A stretch of DNA of 64,000 nt from Paenibacillus sp. FSL H8-0537 (lineage in GTDB: Bacteria > Bacillota > Bacilli > Paenibacillales > Paenibacillaceae): contig NZ_CP150290.1 of NCBI RefSeq assembly GCF_038051995.1, positions 1,165,501-1,229,500 of the forward strand. Reading direction: 5' to 3'. The stretch's first letter is position 1. Each line of letters begins with the position of its first letter. The translations under genes were made by a program, and so were the position numbers. Positions 8,183 through 17,403 of the stretch are shown piece after piece. The notes under the pieces are model-generated. The model did not search any database. It had not been told where the DNA came from and saw nothing but the letters and a program-made list of their open reading frames with translations.

Positions 8183-10173
8183 GTTCGACTGCAGAATTAA
8201 GTTACGTAAATCATATTGTTAAAGACTATTTTAATTCAATATTAATAATAGATGATCAGTTGGATTTGAACGTCATGGTGCTTGAAGAGGCTACTGAACT
8301 AGACTTAAGTAATATTGATTATGCTTCCGTAAATCCAGCAATTTTATTTGGAGTAGAAGAGGATAATATATCTAGTAACGCGAGTATGAATGAGACAGCA
8401 GCAGCAGCAGCGCCAACTTCACCTAAAAAATACACTTTACAGCCAGAGGCATCATATCATACTGAGTTAATGGAAGAGGGGTTTGTTACTACTCCGTTCA
8501 AATATAATTCAACTATTGATGTTGCTCAGGTTGATGTTCTAGCAAATTTACTATCAACCATTAAACTTCTTATCGTCGATTGGGATTTGGAAAATTCTAA
8601 AACTATAGAACCAGGAGCAGCGGCTTCTGCTATTTTGCATAAGTATGCAAGTTCTGATAAAGGTTTAAAGTGTGCTGTGATTTATACTGCATCCGATGAC
8701 TTTGATGATATCATGGAATATTTAAAAAACAGAAAGTTAATAACAAAAAGCGATGGGGATTTTTTTGAAAATGTTAATGATACTGGGCATAAATTATTCG
8801 GTTTTATTATTTCCAAGAAGCATTTTAAGGCAAAAGAAATTATTCCAGTAATCTCACAAAAACTTTTGGCTGATAAGAGCTTGGTTCTTCACTTTATGGA
8901 TACAGCTGCAAGAATCAATAATAACATAAGTAAAGCAATGCTAGATTTTAGCGCCCCTTTTGAAAAGGTGATTTTCTCTCAAATACTTACTGCTAAGATC
9001 CCGGAAAATGATATCCCCAGATTTTTAACTGATAAATTTCTAAGTATTATAATGGAAAATAAGGAAGAAAAATATCAATATAATTTTTTTGTTGAAAATA
9101 AACTATCTAGTTTAAAAAAGGCTACTATCGCAGGGTTTCCTTTAGAAAAGATCGTTAAGTTGATTCTAGAAATTGGGTCTGGTGAAACGAATAAAGCCTT
9201 AATTAAACTTTTTAAAAATTCAGATTTTGTTTCAAAATTAGTAGATAAGATTCAAGAGCATCAAGAAGGCCTGCAAGCTTTAGAGGAAAAGATATCCGAT
9301 TTAGTGGATAAAGAAAATATAAAAAAAGATTTGTTCCTTGTCATAATGCTTTGGGATGAGTTTATAAGTGAAAATGGCGTTAGGTCATTACAAAGTGATA
9401 TAGTTGCTTCTTTGAATGGGTATCCTTTTATTGAAGAGAATCTTAAAAAAATTAGTACTTTCTTTGAAATTAACTTAAGCAGTCAGTTCAAAAGACATAT
9501 TTTAGGTATTGATATTAATGGAGTGATATTGAAATTTCTTTCTGAAAATGCTGAGAAGTCATTTAATGATTTTAAAACTGAATTAATTGGTGCGATAGAG
9601 AACTTTGAAATTGATAAAGAAAAATTAATTAACTTACTTGTTCTATGGCCAGCCTTTTTTGGGGATGACTCTGAGTTTAGTAAATCATATAGAACACAAA
9701 TTTATAATTTTACTAAATTGTTAAAGTTCAACGAGAGTACGGATGATCGAATTGAAACGGGTGCAATTTATTACGAAACTACTAATAATACATATTTATT
9801 ATGTATTACTCCGTATTGTGATACTTTTAATATCAAAAAAGTCGAATCACAAATAAAATTTTTGGTAGGAAGAGTTGAAACAAATCTAACAGGTGATAGC
9901 CTCAAAAACTCTGATACTCCAAATTGTTTTTATATGGCAGTTCCTTTTGATGATGAAAAAAAGGTGAAGATTATTAAATGGAATTTCTATGAAGTTACCA
10001 CTCTTCATCAAAATGATGTGAAATCGGAAAAACTTAATAAATTGTTGTATTTACGAAAAGAGTATATTCAAAACGTTTTGAATCGATATATTGCATATCA
10101 GTCTAGAGCAGGGGTAGATGAACTATTTTTTAAAGAGTCGGGCTATATTAATAACTTTAAAAATTTTCTGTGA
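8179..10173 (+). CDS. receiver-like domain protein, partner of the dual GHKL ATPase (664 aa)
   Basis: The start overlaps the ATPase stop by 4 bases. The N-terminus resembles a response-regulator receiver with a long insertion: SILIIDDQ (about 20-27) matches the acidic pocket, LLIVDWDL (about 131-138) the phospho-acceptor strand with a candidate Asp135, CAVIYTAS (about 165-172) the conserved Thr/Ser strand, and FIISKKH the Lys strand. Between the first two lies about 100 residues of unlike sequence, including an alanine run coded by repeated GCA. The remaining 450 residues are mostly helical with no DNA-binding, nuclease or GGDEF motif that I recognise, so the output activity is unknown. The best description is a receiver-like protein of a conflict system. 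A clean terminator lies 80 bases after its stop, so the pair forms its own operon, separate from mcrB. Confidence 0.65.
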   Translation: MSSTAELSYVNHIVKDYFNSILIIDDQLDLNVMVLEEATELDLSNIDYASVNPAILFGVEEDNISSNASMNETAAAAAPTSPKKYTLQPEASYHTELMEEGFVTTPFKYNSTIDVAQVDVLANLLSTIKLLIVDWDLENSKTIEPGAAASAILHKYASSDKGLKCAVIYTASDDFDDIMEYLKNRKLITKSDGDFFENVNDTGHKLFGFIISKKHFKAKEIIPVISQKLLADKSLVLHFMDTAARINNNISKAMLDFSAPFEKVIFSQILTAKIPENDIPRFLTDKFLSIIMENKEEKYQYNFFVENKLSSLKKATIAGFPLEKIVKLILEIGSGETNKALIKLFKNSDFVSKLVDKIQEHQEGLQALEEKISDLVDKENIKKDLFLVIMLWDEFISENGVRSLQSDIVASLNGYPFIEENLKKISTFFEINLSSQFKRHILGIDINGVILKFLSENAEKSFNDFKTELIGAIENFEIDKEKLINLLVLWPAFFGDDSEFSKSYRTQIYNFTKLLKFNESTDDRIETGAIYYETTNNTYLLCITPYCDTFNIKKVESQIKFLVGRVETNLTGDSLKNSDTPNCFYMAVPFDDEKKVKIIKWNFYEVTTLHQNDVKSEKLNKLLYLRKEYIQNVLNRYIAYQSRAGVDELFFKESGYINNFKNFL

Positions 10174-10255
10174 TAACCAGGATTATCAAGGGGAAAGATT
10201 TCTTTAGTAAAGAGAATAGAAATCATTTATTTAGTATTCTAAAGTCTAAAATACA

Positions 10256-10286
10256 ACGCCGGAACTAAAAGTTCGGCGTCTTTTTG
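10256..10286 (+). terminator. intrinsic terminator of the GHKL/receiver operon
   Basis: Stem ACGCCGGAACT / AGTTCGGCGT (one bulged G), loop AAA, then CTTTTTG. It lies about 80 bases after the 664-aa gene and separates this operon from the McrB-type operon. Confidence 0.85.
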
Positions 10287-10508
10287 ATAAAACGGTATAC
10301 CGATTTTGGCTCAATATAAACCGACTTTCTGGTAGGCCTGATATGTAATACCTCAAGATGAAAATGGTACCTATTAATGTTTGTTTTTTTGCATAGCTAA
10401 GATAAATATGGAAATTAAAATAATTATAAATGATTAGAGATATTTTAGTGGGAAATAAATCGTGAAGTAGAGAACTAAATGTTTTTGCTGAGTTGTGAAG
10501 GAATGTAT

Positions 10509-10537
10509 CTTATTGTTTGGAGTTTCCAAACAATAAG
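10509..10537. promoter_or_regulatory. perfect 12-bp inverted repeat upstream of the mcrB-type gene
   Basis: CTTATTGTTTGG (10509-10520) and CCAAACAATAAG (10526-10537) are exact inverted copies around a 5-base centre, AGTTT. No T-run follows on either strand, so it is not a terminator. It sits about 100 bases before the McrB-type start in the 460-bp gap 10174-10633, which otherwise holds only the terminator above. An operator or a structured 5' leader are both possible. Confidence 0.5.
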
Positions 10538-10633
10538 AAGTGATTTGAGATTCCATGAATATCTCTGAATGTCTTAGTAATTATAATTAGAGTTGTAGAG
10601 TTTATAAAATTTGTTCAAGGTGGTAACCTGAAA

Positions 10634-12592
10634 ATGAGTATAAATGCAATAATTGATTCAGAGTTGTTCGAAACTTACAGGGGAATTTCCCATGCTGTTA
10701 AGTCAATAAAAAAAACAGATAAAACAATGGACGAAAAGAAAAATCTGATGACAGAATTACGAAAAGAAAATGAAGCAGTTCTTAAATATTATAACGATGC
10801 AGCTGGAAGTTTTGCTCGCTCATTTTTAAATGAAAATCAATTAAAATCTGATCATATTATAGAAGCTCGAATTGGTAGTCCCACACCTTATGGTAATCAG
10901 CCTAAGGATTATCTTTGGTCGGGTATATCCATACATGAAGATAAATCTTTCAGCTTTCAATACTCATGGGTATTTCAAAAAGATCTACTTGAAGTAACCT
11001 TTTGTTTTGGTTCTGGTGGTTCCTCAAACGGAAGAATTAATGCTACTGTTAAAGAAAAGAAAGAAGCACAGATAAAATCAATCGAAAAACAATTTATCAA
11101 CATTCTTTCAGTGGATGAATATAGGGCTATTATTTTACGACTGCTAGAAGAAGAAGGTTTTGTCATAACCAAAGAATGGCTTAATTCTGAAGAAAAACTA
11201 CCACATATTGAAAGCTACGTATATTATATTCGGACAAAGACTAGTTCAAAAACGGGGATAACTAAGTTATTTAAACCAGATCAGCTCATGGAAAAAGGAT
11301 TTGATTTGGAGTCTGAGCTGCATCGTTATTTTCATTTGTTTAGGCCCATTTGGGAACGATTGCACTTAGAGATTGAAGAAACAGACATAAATGATGATAA
11401 TATTGAAAAGGAAGAACTTCATCAAAAACAAGAGGATAATCAAATTTCCGGAATGTTAAAAAGAATAAAACATTATATTGCTCATCAAGGATTTCAATAT
11501 CCTTACAATTTAATTGAAAACTTCTATCTCTCTTTAAAGACAAAACCTTTCGTTATCTTGGCCGGTATTTCTGGCACTGGGAAAACAAAGCTAATCCAAA
11601 AATTTGCAGAAGCCCTTGGGGCAACAGAAGCGAATGCTCAGTTTACGCTTATTCCGGTTAGACCGGATTGGAATGACCCGTCCGATCTAATAGGTTACAA
11701 GGATCTGGGTGGAACATTCCGCCGAGGAAAATTAACTTACGTACTAGAATCGGCTTCTGAGCCGGAGAACTGGCAGAAACCCTACTTTGTTTGTTTAGAT
11801 GAGATGAACCTAGCGAGAGTAGAACACTATTTTAGCGATTTACTCAGTATCTTAGAAACGCAACGTTGGCAAGATGGGCATATTGTGACCGATAAAATTG
11901 TTACTGAAGATCAAGTAGGTAGCAATTTTTGTATCCCTGAAAATGTTTTCTTCATAGGTACGGTGAACATGGATGAAACCACGCATCCTTTTAGCAAAAA
12001 GGTATTGGACCGAGCCAATACCATCGAATTCAATCATATCCAACTCGACAGTTTTTATGGATTAGAAGATATTGTAGGTATTACGGAAGAAGAATCAGAG
12101 GCTGTATATCCAGCGGCGAGTTTTTTGACCAGCGACTACTTACAGTTAAAGGACGCATACATAAACAATAAAGATATTGTCCAAAGAACTGTAGGTCAAT
12201 TGGTAAGAATCAACACGATTCTTGAAAATATCCACGCGCACGTTGGTTTCCGTGTCAGGGATTCAATTTGTTTCTACTTGATATACAACGAACGGTTCTC
12301 TTTGATGACTACCGATGAGGCAATGGATATGCAGATCATGCAGAAGATTCTACCCCGAATTCAGGGCAACAACTCAGTAGTGAAAAAGGTAATCATCGAG
12401 CTCTTATTGCTCTGTATTACGGGTTCCACCGTTCAAAGCAAAGAATATTTGGATGGAGAAAGAGATGTTGAGCAGTTGTGGACTAAGCAAGTAACCGAAA
12501 ATAATGCCAAATATCCTCAATCCAGTAGGAAGCTTATCTACATGCTACGGAGGCTTTATGATGACGGATACACTTCATTTTGGGTCTCTTAA
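10634..12592 (+). CDS. mcrB: McrB-type AAA+ GTPase of a type IV restriction system (652 aa)
   Basis: The motor subunit of McrBC-like modification-dependent restriction. The N-terminal about 290 residues include a DUF3578/MrcB_N-like sensor domain (PYGNQPKDYLWSGISIHED and following, about 80-190). The AAA+ module has Walker A GISGTGKT (about 311-318), Walker B CLDEMN (about 387) with LARVEHYFSDLLSILE, and the McrB signature GTVNMDETTHPFSKKVLDRA (about 443-462) carrying the NxxD-type guanine-specificity element. Length is typical for the fused N-domain plus AAA+ architecture. A GG-rich ribosome binding site precedes the ATG. The downstream nuclease-type gene starts inside its 3' end, as expected for subunits made in fixed ratio. 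Because mcrB-type systems cut DNA with foreign methylation, coexistence with the Dcm-type enzyme nearby implies that self methylation is not a target, or that the two are unrelated. Confidence 0.9.
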   Translation: MSINAIIDSELFETYRGISHAVKSIKKTDKTMDEKKNLMTELRKENEAVLKYYNDAAGSFARSFLNENQLKSDHIIEARIGSPTPYGNQPKDYLWSGISIHEDKSFSFQYSWVFQKDLLEVTFCFGSGGSSNGRINATVKEKKEAQIKSIEKQFINILSVDEYRAIILRLLEEEGFVITKEWLNSEEKLPHIESYVYYIRTKTSSKTGITKLFKPDQLMEKGFDLESELHRYFHLFRPIWERLHLEIEETDINDDNIEKEELHQKQEDNQISGMLKRIKHYIAHQGFQYPYNLIENFYLSLKTKPFVILAGISGTGKTKLIQKFAEALGATEANAQFTLIPVRPDWNDPSDLIGYKDLGGTFRRGKLTYVLESASEPENWQKPYFVCLDEMNLARVEHYFSDLLSILETQRWQDGHIVTDKIVTEDQVGSNFCIPENVFFIGTVNMDETTHPFSKKVLDRANTIEFNHIQLDSFYGLEDIVGITEEESEAVYPAASFLTSDYLQLKDAYINNKDIVQRTVGQLVRINTILENIHAHVGFRVRDSICFYLIYNERFSLMTTDEAMDMQIMQKILPRIQGNNSVVKKVIIELLLLCITGSTVQSKEYLDGERDVEQLWTKQVTENNAKYPQSSRKLIYMLRRLYDDGYTSFWVS

Positions 12593-14981
12593 AAAGAGCG
12601 TGATTCTCCTGCACATTGAAACGAATCTGTTTGATCTCTACTTAGAGGGGAAACCGTATCATCCAACGGTAGATATGCTCCAGCTACATCGGACAGAAGA
12701 GAGAGAGTGGGAGCAGGCGGATCTTCACATATCTATTCATTCCGACCAATTGAAGGTTCTATCTATTGCTGTCTTTAATCCCAATCGTGGAGAGCTAGAG
12801 CCTTGGCAGAACGAACAAGCTTGCTTTCCGATCTTTTACGAGACGCAAACCTACAATTTATTGGTTGAGAAGAAAGAGGATATAGACTTATCTTTTTACC
12901 ATGAAAATTATTCGTTGCGCGAGGCGGTATTGCCGAAGGGAAAGCGGGTTCTGTCAGGGAACTTGAATTTTGGGAATGAGGTCGGATTTTCAGAGCTGGA
13001 ATTACGGTCAAGCGCTTCATCTCTGTTGAGGATTAGGTTGGAGGTTTTCCCTGTGAAGATGGATTACAAGAGGGATTATCAGGTCATTCTTCAAGATGTT
13101 AATCACCAGATTCATAACCTGACCTTTGATTTCCTGCGCAAAACATATCAACTAACGGGCCTGAAAGAGACGAAGCAGCAAAGTTCAACAGAATATTTTA
13201 CGATATTACGCTATCTTTTTGACCAACTTATAAAAGCTGTTCAACGTATAGAAGGATCCCCTCATACGCAAATGCATCAGAGTCAACGCATTGTCCCGGC
13301 CGATAGGGCAAAGAAAATCAATAACAAAACCTTACATTACTTGAGTAAATATCCGCAGCAACTGGTCAAAGATCCCGCTAACGGAATGATTCGAGTCAGA
13401 GGCGAAAAATTTGTTCCAAAGCATGTGTTGGATACTCGAAGAGTCGTTAATTATGATACGCAGGAAAATCGATTCGTTCGATGGGTGTTCCTCCGTATTG
13501 AGCGGAAGCTGAAAGACTTGTGGCAGTTACTAAAGGACCAGAAAAGACTAGAGGACCCTTTGTTGGCTCAGACGATGACCCGTATGCAGAAGGAAGTTCG
13601 AAGGGTGCTTCAGTTTGATTTTTTACAAGTGGGAACTATGAAGCAAATGTCCGTTTCCTTAGTGATGCAGATGGCCCCAGGTTATCGAGAAGTATACAAG
13701 TACTACCTCATGCTGCTCAAAGGCCTCATCATCCAGGATGACTTATTCCAGTTGTCTTTGAAGGATTTAGCCACTCTTTATGAATACTGGTGCTTCCTTA
13801 AGATACATCAGTTGCTAAGTAACAAGTATGTGTTGGTCAGGCAAGACATCATAAAGTTGGATTATAGTGGGATTTTTGTTAAGCTTAAGAAATCTGCCGC
13901 GTCGACGGTGACTTACCGCAACCCGAAAAACGGAGAAATTTTTAAGCTGTTTTACAATCAAGCGCTTCGGGGACCGACGCTTACGCAGAAACCGGATAAC
14001 GTACTTACTCTTCGAAAAATGGAGACTTCTACGGAGTATAAGTACGTGTTTGATGCGAAATATCGATTGAATCCTGCGGAGCCGGGGACGCCTTATTATG
14101 CGAACTATGGCGGGCTTCCAGGGCCTGAAGAGGAGGATATCAACACGATGCATCGTTACCGGGACGCTATCGTACATGCGGAGAAAGATTCGGAGCAGTT
14201 CGAGCGGATGATGTTTGGGGCGTATGTATTGTTCCCTTACCCGGATGAAAAGATATATAAGGAGCATCGATTATACAAAAGCATAAGGGCGGTTAATGTC
14301 GGGGCATTTCCTTTTCTGCCGGGATCAACAAAATTGTTGGAAGAGTTTCTGGATGAGATTATTTTGGACAGTCCGGAGAATGCATATGAGCGAGCTGTTC
14401 GACCAAAAGGGTCGAAGGAGTATTACGATAACAAGTATAGCGGAAAAAATGTACTGGTCGGTTGCATGAGCCGCGAGGAACAGTTGGAAGTAGCGCTGAA
14501 GCATAATTTTTATCATACCCCGCTCGAGAATATTACGAATCATAAGATCCTTACACAATTGGAGTATGTGGCGCTTTATCAATCAAAGAAGTTTTTCGAT
14601 AAGACTAATGAAATAGTAGGTGTGAGATACTACGGAAGAATAAGGGATTGGAAGATTATGAAACGCGGCGAAATCACAGTAATTCCCTCAAAGAATAATC
14701 CTCCGGATAAACTTTATATAGTATTCGAAATCGAGGACTGGGAGACAAGGAAAAAAAACATTCTCCCCGGTGGTCATGGGGTTCGAAGCATCGCTTTCAC
14801 ATCAAAGTATATATTCGACCGGGCATTGGAAATAGCCGAGTTGAAGTTGGAGAATGAAGAAGAGCTGCTTTTATGGCGTGAAGCGCGACGGAGAGGTCGT
14901 GTCAAAGTGAGGCTAGATCATGCACATATTGATGATGCAAAGAAGGTAATGAGTGTGAAATTAGAAGAGAATAATCAGTAG
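12558..14981 (+). CDS. DUF2357 / PD-(D/E)XK nuclease partner of McrB (807 aa)
   Basis: The likely nuclease subunit working with the McrB-type GTPase, replacing classical McrC. The N-terminal half matches the style of DUF2357 proteins: beta-rich start, then helical stretches such as YDTQENRFVRWVFLRIERKL (about 303-322). The C-terminal third has the PD-(D/E)XK-like core EYKYVFDAKYRL (about 493-504), where D-A-K is the metal-binding and catalytic signature. The frame opens at 12504, but GGAGG at 12549-12553 points to the ATG pair at 12558/12561; the second has the better spacing (7 nt). The gene overlaps mcrB by about 35 bases. GC content rises along this gene relative to the ATPase/receiver genes, which hints at a separate origin of the McrB-DUF2357 pair. 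No symbol is given because it is not a recognisable mcrC. Confidence 0.8.
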   Translation: MMTDTLHFGSLKKSVILLHIETNLFDLYLEGKPYHPTVDMLQLHRTEEREWEQADLHISIHSDQLKVLSIAVFNPNRGELEPWQNEQACFPIFYETQTYNLLVEKKEDIDLSFYHENYSLREAVLPKGKRVLSGNLNFGNEVGFSELELRSSASSLLRIRLEVFPVKMDYKRDYQVILQDVNHQIHNLTFDFLRKTYQLTGLKETKQQSSTEYFTILRYLFDQLIKAVQRIEGSPHTQMHQSQRIVPADRAKKINNKTLHYLSKYPQQLVKDPANGMIRVRGEKFVPKHVLDTRRVVNYDTQENRFVRWVFLRIERKLKDLWQLLKDQKRLEDPLLAQTMTRMQKEVRRVLQFDFLQVGTMKQMSVSLVMQMAPGYREVYKYYLMLLKGLIIQDDLFQLSLKDLATLYEYWCFLKIHQLLSNKYVLVRQDIIKLDYSGIFVKLKKSAASTVTYRNPKNGEIFKLFYNQALRGPTLTQKPDNVLTLRKMETSTEYKYVFDAKYRLNPAEPGTPYYANYGGLPGPEEEDINTMHRYRDAIVHAEKDSEQFERMMFGAYVLFPYPDEKIYKEHRLYKSIRAVNVGAFPFLPGSTKLLEEFLDEIILDSPENAYERAVRPKGSKEYYDNKYSGKNVLVGCMSREEQLEVALKHNFYHTPLENITNHKILTQLEYVALYQSKKFFDKTNEIVGVRYYGRIRDWKIMKRGEITVIPSKNNPPDKLYIVFEIEDWETRKKNILPGGHGVRSIAFTSKYIFDRALEIAELKLENEEELLLWREARRRGRVKVRLDHAHIDDAKKVMSVKLEENNQ

Positions 14982-14988
14982 GTAGAAA

Positions 14989-15015
14989 GTTATTAATACC
15001 GTTCCTATTAATAAC
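14989..15015. repeat. 10-bp inverted repeat just after the DUF2357 gene
   Basis: GTTATTAATA (14989-14998) and TATTAATAAC (15006-15015) are exact inverted copies around CCGTTCC, starting 8 bases after the stop codon. No T-run follows, so it is not a standard terminator; it could stabilise the 3' end of the mRNA. Confidence 0.4.
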
Positions 15016-15123
15016 AAAAGATGCTTTGGATTAATTCAGTTATAGTGTCCTCAATATACAATTAAAATGTTCATTAAGGAGGATGGAAGGGTAATCATTG
15101 CTTCTCTCCTAAAAGAAGATTCC

Positions 15124-15170
15124 GCTGAAAGGATGTTAGGCTATTAACCGACATCCTTTCAGCTTTTTTC
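15124..15170 (+). terminator. intrinsic terminator of the mcrB-DUF2357 operon
   Basis: A perfect 13-bp stem, GCTGAAAGGATGT / ACATCCTTTCAGC, around a loop of about 14 bases, is followed by TTTTTTC. It lies in the 394-bp gap 14982-15375, which otherwise shows no gene. Confidence 0.9.
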
Positions 15171-15375
15171 TTGATTGGACGGGAGAATACTCACATACCA
15201 ATGTGACATTACAATAGATGTCTATCCTCTAAAACCTGTTGCATAAAGAGGAGTCTTGCCTCATTTTGTCGAATTATACCAGCATAAGAATTCGGAAAGA
15301 AGAATCTCTACATAAGATTTGTTTAGTTTTTGAATCAAGGCTACATGCTAGCATTCCAACACAAGAAGGTGCCTA

Positions 15376-17244
15376 ATGATTATATACAGTAGCTCTGTTG
15401 CTGACTTTAAAGAGGCAGTGGATGACAATAAGATTACTAATAGGATCGAAGCTGCGTTTGTTGAAAAGCTAGGGAGGAAGCCTGCGATCTCGGAACGACG
15501 TTCTTGGAATAATTCGATGCAGTTCATGGAACGGATCATCCGGAATTCGAAGGTTGCTGATGACTGTGGCGTGTTGATTGAATACAATATTCCATCTACA
15601 AGTAAACGGATCGACTTCCTCATTGCCGGTCAGGACGATAAACAGAATCAAAACTTCATTATTGTGGAGCTCAAGCAATGGGAAGAAGCATGGTCGACGG
15701 AGAAAGAAGATATCGTCAAGACATCATTAAATGGCGGGGTGAGAGAAACTACGCATCCATCCTACCAAGCATGGTCTTATAGACAATATATCGTTGATAT
15801 GAATGCAGCCGTACATAGTCAGGATGTTAACGCACATTCTGTTGCTTTCTTGCATAATTACCAAGAAAAAAATCCTGAACCTCTCAAGTCCAAACAGTAT
15901 GAGAAAATGATTGCGGAGGCTCCTTTATTTTTGTCTCATGAGACGAAGAAGCTGCAAGAGTTTATTTTTAAATATGTTGGCAAAGGCAAAGGAATGGAGC
16001 TCCTTTACAATATTGAAAATGGGAAAATAACGCCTTCCAAAGCGTTGATTGACCACATAAGCGCTCTATTTGATGGTAATTCAGATTTTGTACTTCTCGA
16101 TGAGCAGAAGGTTGCTTATGAGACCATCGTAACCCTTGCTAAGAAACAAGATAAAAAGAGGACGATTGTCATAAAAGGTGGGCCAGGTACGGGGAAATCC
16201 GTTATTTCTATGAACTCTCTTGGAGGCTTGCTGCGTAACAGCTTAAATGTAAAATTTGTCGCGCCTAATTCCTCTTTTCGAAATGTGATGGTGGAAATGT
16301 TGACGCAGCAAAGCTCCAGATCGAAGACGAGAACGAAGAGCTTGTTTCTAGGATCGGGCAGCTTTGTTGATACGGATGCTGATACGTTTGACGTTTTAAT
16401 CGTAGATGAAGCACATCGTCTGAAAGGTAAAGGCGCCTATATGTATAAAGGTGTGAATCAAATTGAAGACATTATCAAAAGTACAAAAACTAGCGTGTTT
16501 TTCATCGACGATATGCAAAGGATTAGACCCGATGATATCGGTACGGTAGATGAAATCAAGAGAATGAGCAAGGAGTTAGGAGCAGAATACCATGAGTATT
16601 CTTTGCATGCTCAATTTCGATGTGCTGGAGCAGAAGGCTATTTAAACTGGGTTGATGACGTGCTAGACATCAGGAAGACGGGAAATTTTAACGGGTGGGA
16701 TAAGGCGGTTTTCGATTTTCGCATTGTTGATTCACCGCATCGTTTGTATGAGCTTATTAAAGATAAACAAGCTAACGGTCATAAAGCACGTCTGTTAGCC
16801 GGTTATGCATGGAGCTGGACAGGCCCGAAACTAGGGAATACAAATGGACAGATTGAAGATGTTATTTTGGAGGAGCATGGCTTTAAAATGCCATGGAACG
16901 GCTACGCCATTCGTGAATCATGGGCCATCCATCCTGAAGGAATTGACCAAATAGGCTGCGTTCATACGACACAAGGGCTGGAGTTTGAGTATGTCGGTGT
17001 CATTATCGGTAATGATTTAAGATACGATGCTGAGACAGGCACTTTGTTTTCTGATTTCAAGGACTATAAAGATGTAACGGGGAAAAAGGGCTTGAAAAAC
17101 GATCCGGCCAGACTCAATGCCCTTATCAAGAATATCTACAAAATCCTAATGTCCAGAGGAATGAAGGGCTGTTATATCTACTGCAGGGATCAAGCCCTTC
17201 AATCTTATATCCAGAATCGACTGGCAAAAACGACAAAAGATTAG
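15376..17244 (+). CDS. DUF2075 nuclease-helicase (Schlafen-like SF1 helicase core, 622 aa)
   Basis: The N-terminus is a PD-(D/E)XK-like nuclease: EYNIPSTSKRIDFLIAG (Asp about 79) followed by FIIVELKQW (Glu98, Lys100). The second half is an SF1 helicase/NTPase of the DUF2075 family (related to the Schlafen group 3 helicase domain): Walker A GGPGTGKS (about 268-275), Walker B LIVDEAHR (about 341-348), the late motif CVHTTQGLEFEYVGVIIG, and MSRGMKGCYIYC near the end. Such fusions are frequent in bacterial defence islands and probably cut or unwind invading nucleic acid, though a cellular substrate is not known. The start has AGAAGG about 8 nt upstream. It stands alone between two terminators and is more GC-rich than the receiver gene. 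Intact by length. Confidence 0.85.
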   Translation: MIIYSSSVADFKEAVDDNKITNRIEAAFVEKLGRKPAISERRSWNNSMQFMERIIRNSKVADDCGVLIEYNIPSTSKRIDFLIAGQDDKQNQNFIIVELKQWEEAWSTEKEDIVKTSLNGGVRETTHPSYQAWSYRQYIVDMNAAVHSQDVNAHSVAFLHNYQEKNPEPLKSKQYEKMIAEAPLFLSHETKKLQEFIFKYVGKGKGMELLYNIENGKITPSKALIDHISALFDGNSDFVLLDEQKVAYETIVTLAKKQDKKRTIVIKGGPGTGKSVISMNSLGGLLRNSLNVKFVAPNSSFRNVMVEMLTQQSSRSKTRTKSLFLGSGSFVDTDADTFDVLIVDEAHRLKGKGAYMYKGVNQIEDIIKSTKTSVFFIDDMQRIRPDDIGTVDEIKRMSKELGAEYHEYSLHAQFRCAGAEGYLNWVDDVLDIRKTGNFNGWDKAVFDFRIVDSPHRLYELIKDKQANGHKARLLAGYAWSWTGPKLGNTNGQIEDVILEEHGFKMPWNGYAIRESWAIHPEGIDQIGCVHTTQGLEFEYVGVIIGNDLRYDAETGTLFSDFKDYKDVTGKKGLKNDPARLNALIKNIYKILMSRGMKGCYIYCRDQALQSYIQNRLAKTTKD

Positions 17245-17354
17245 GTACTCCTTCAATAAACATTTCTATGCTAATGAGTAGAGTTTACTTATTTGAAATG
17301 AGCGATTTCCAGTTCTCTTGGGCTTGGCTCTCTTAGTCAGAAATTTTTTTGTGT

Positions 17355-17360
17355 TATAAT
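17355..17360 (+). promoter_or_regulatory. consensus -10 hexamer before the candidate antitoxin gene
   Basis: TATAAT at 17355-17360, 44 bases before the ATG at 17404. No good -35 hexamer is visible at 16-18 bases, so the promoter may depend on a regulator. Confidence 0.45.
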
Positions 17361-17403
17361 CTGTGTATAGGTTTTGAAGTCTAGGCTAAGGACGGTGAAA
17401 CAA

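Noticed and set aside
8396..8411. GCA run in the receiver gene as a phase-variation switch
   Set aside because: It is a trinucleotide repeat in frame; slippage would only change an alanine stretch and not switch the gene off.
5051..10173. The ATPase/receiver pair as an ordinary membrane two-component system
   Set aside because: There is no signal peptide or membrane segment, a second GHKL domain of MORC/MutL type sits at the N-terminus, and the receiver protein lacks a recognisable DNA-binding output.
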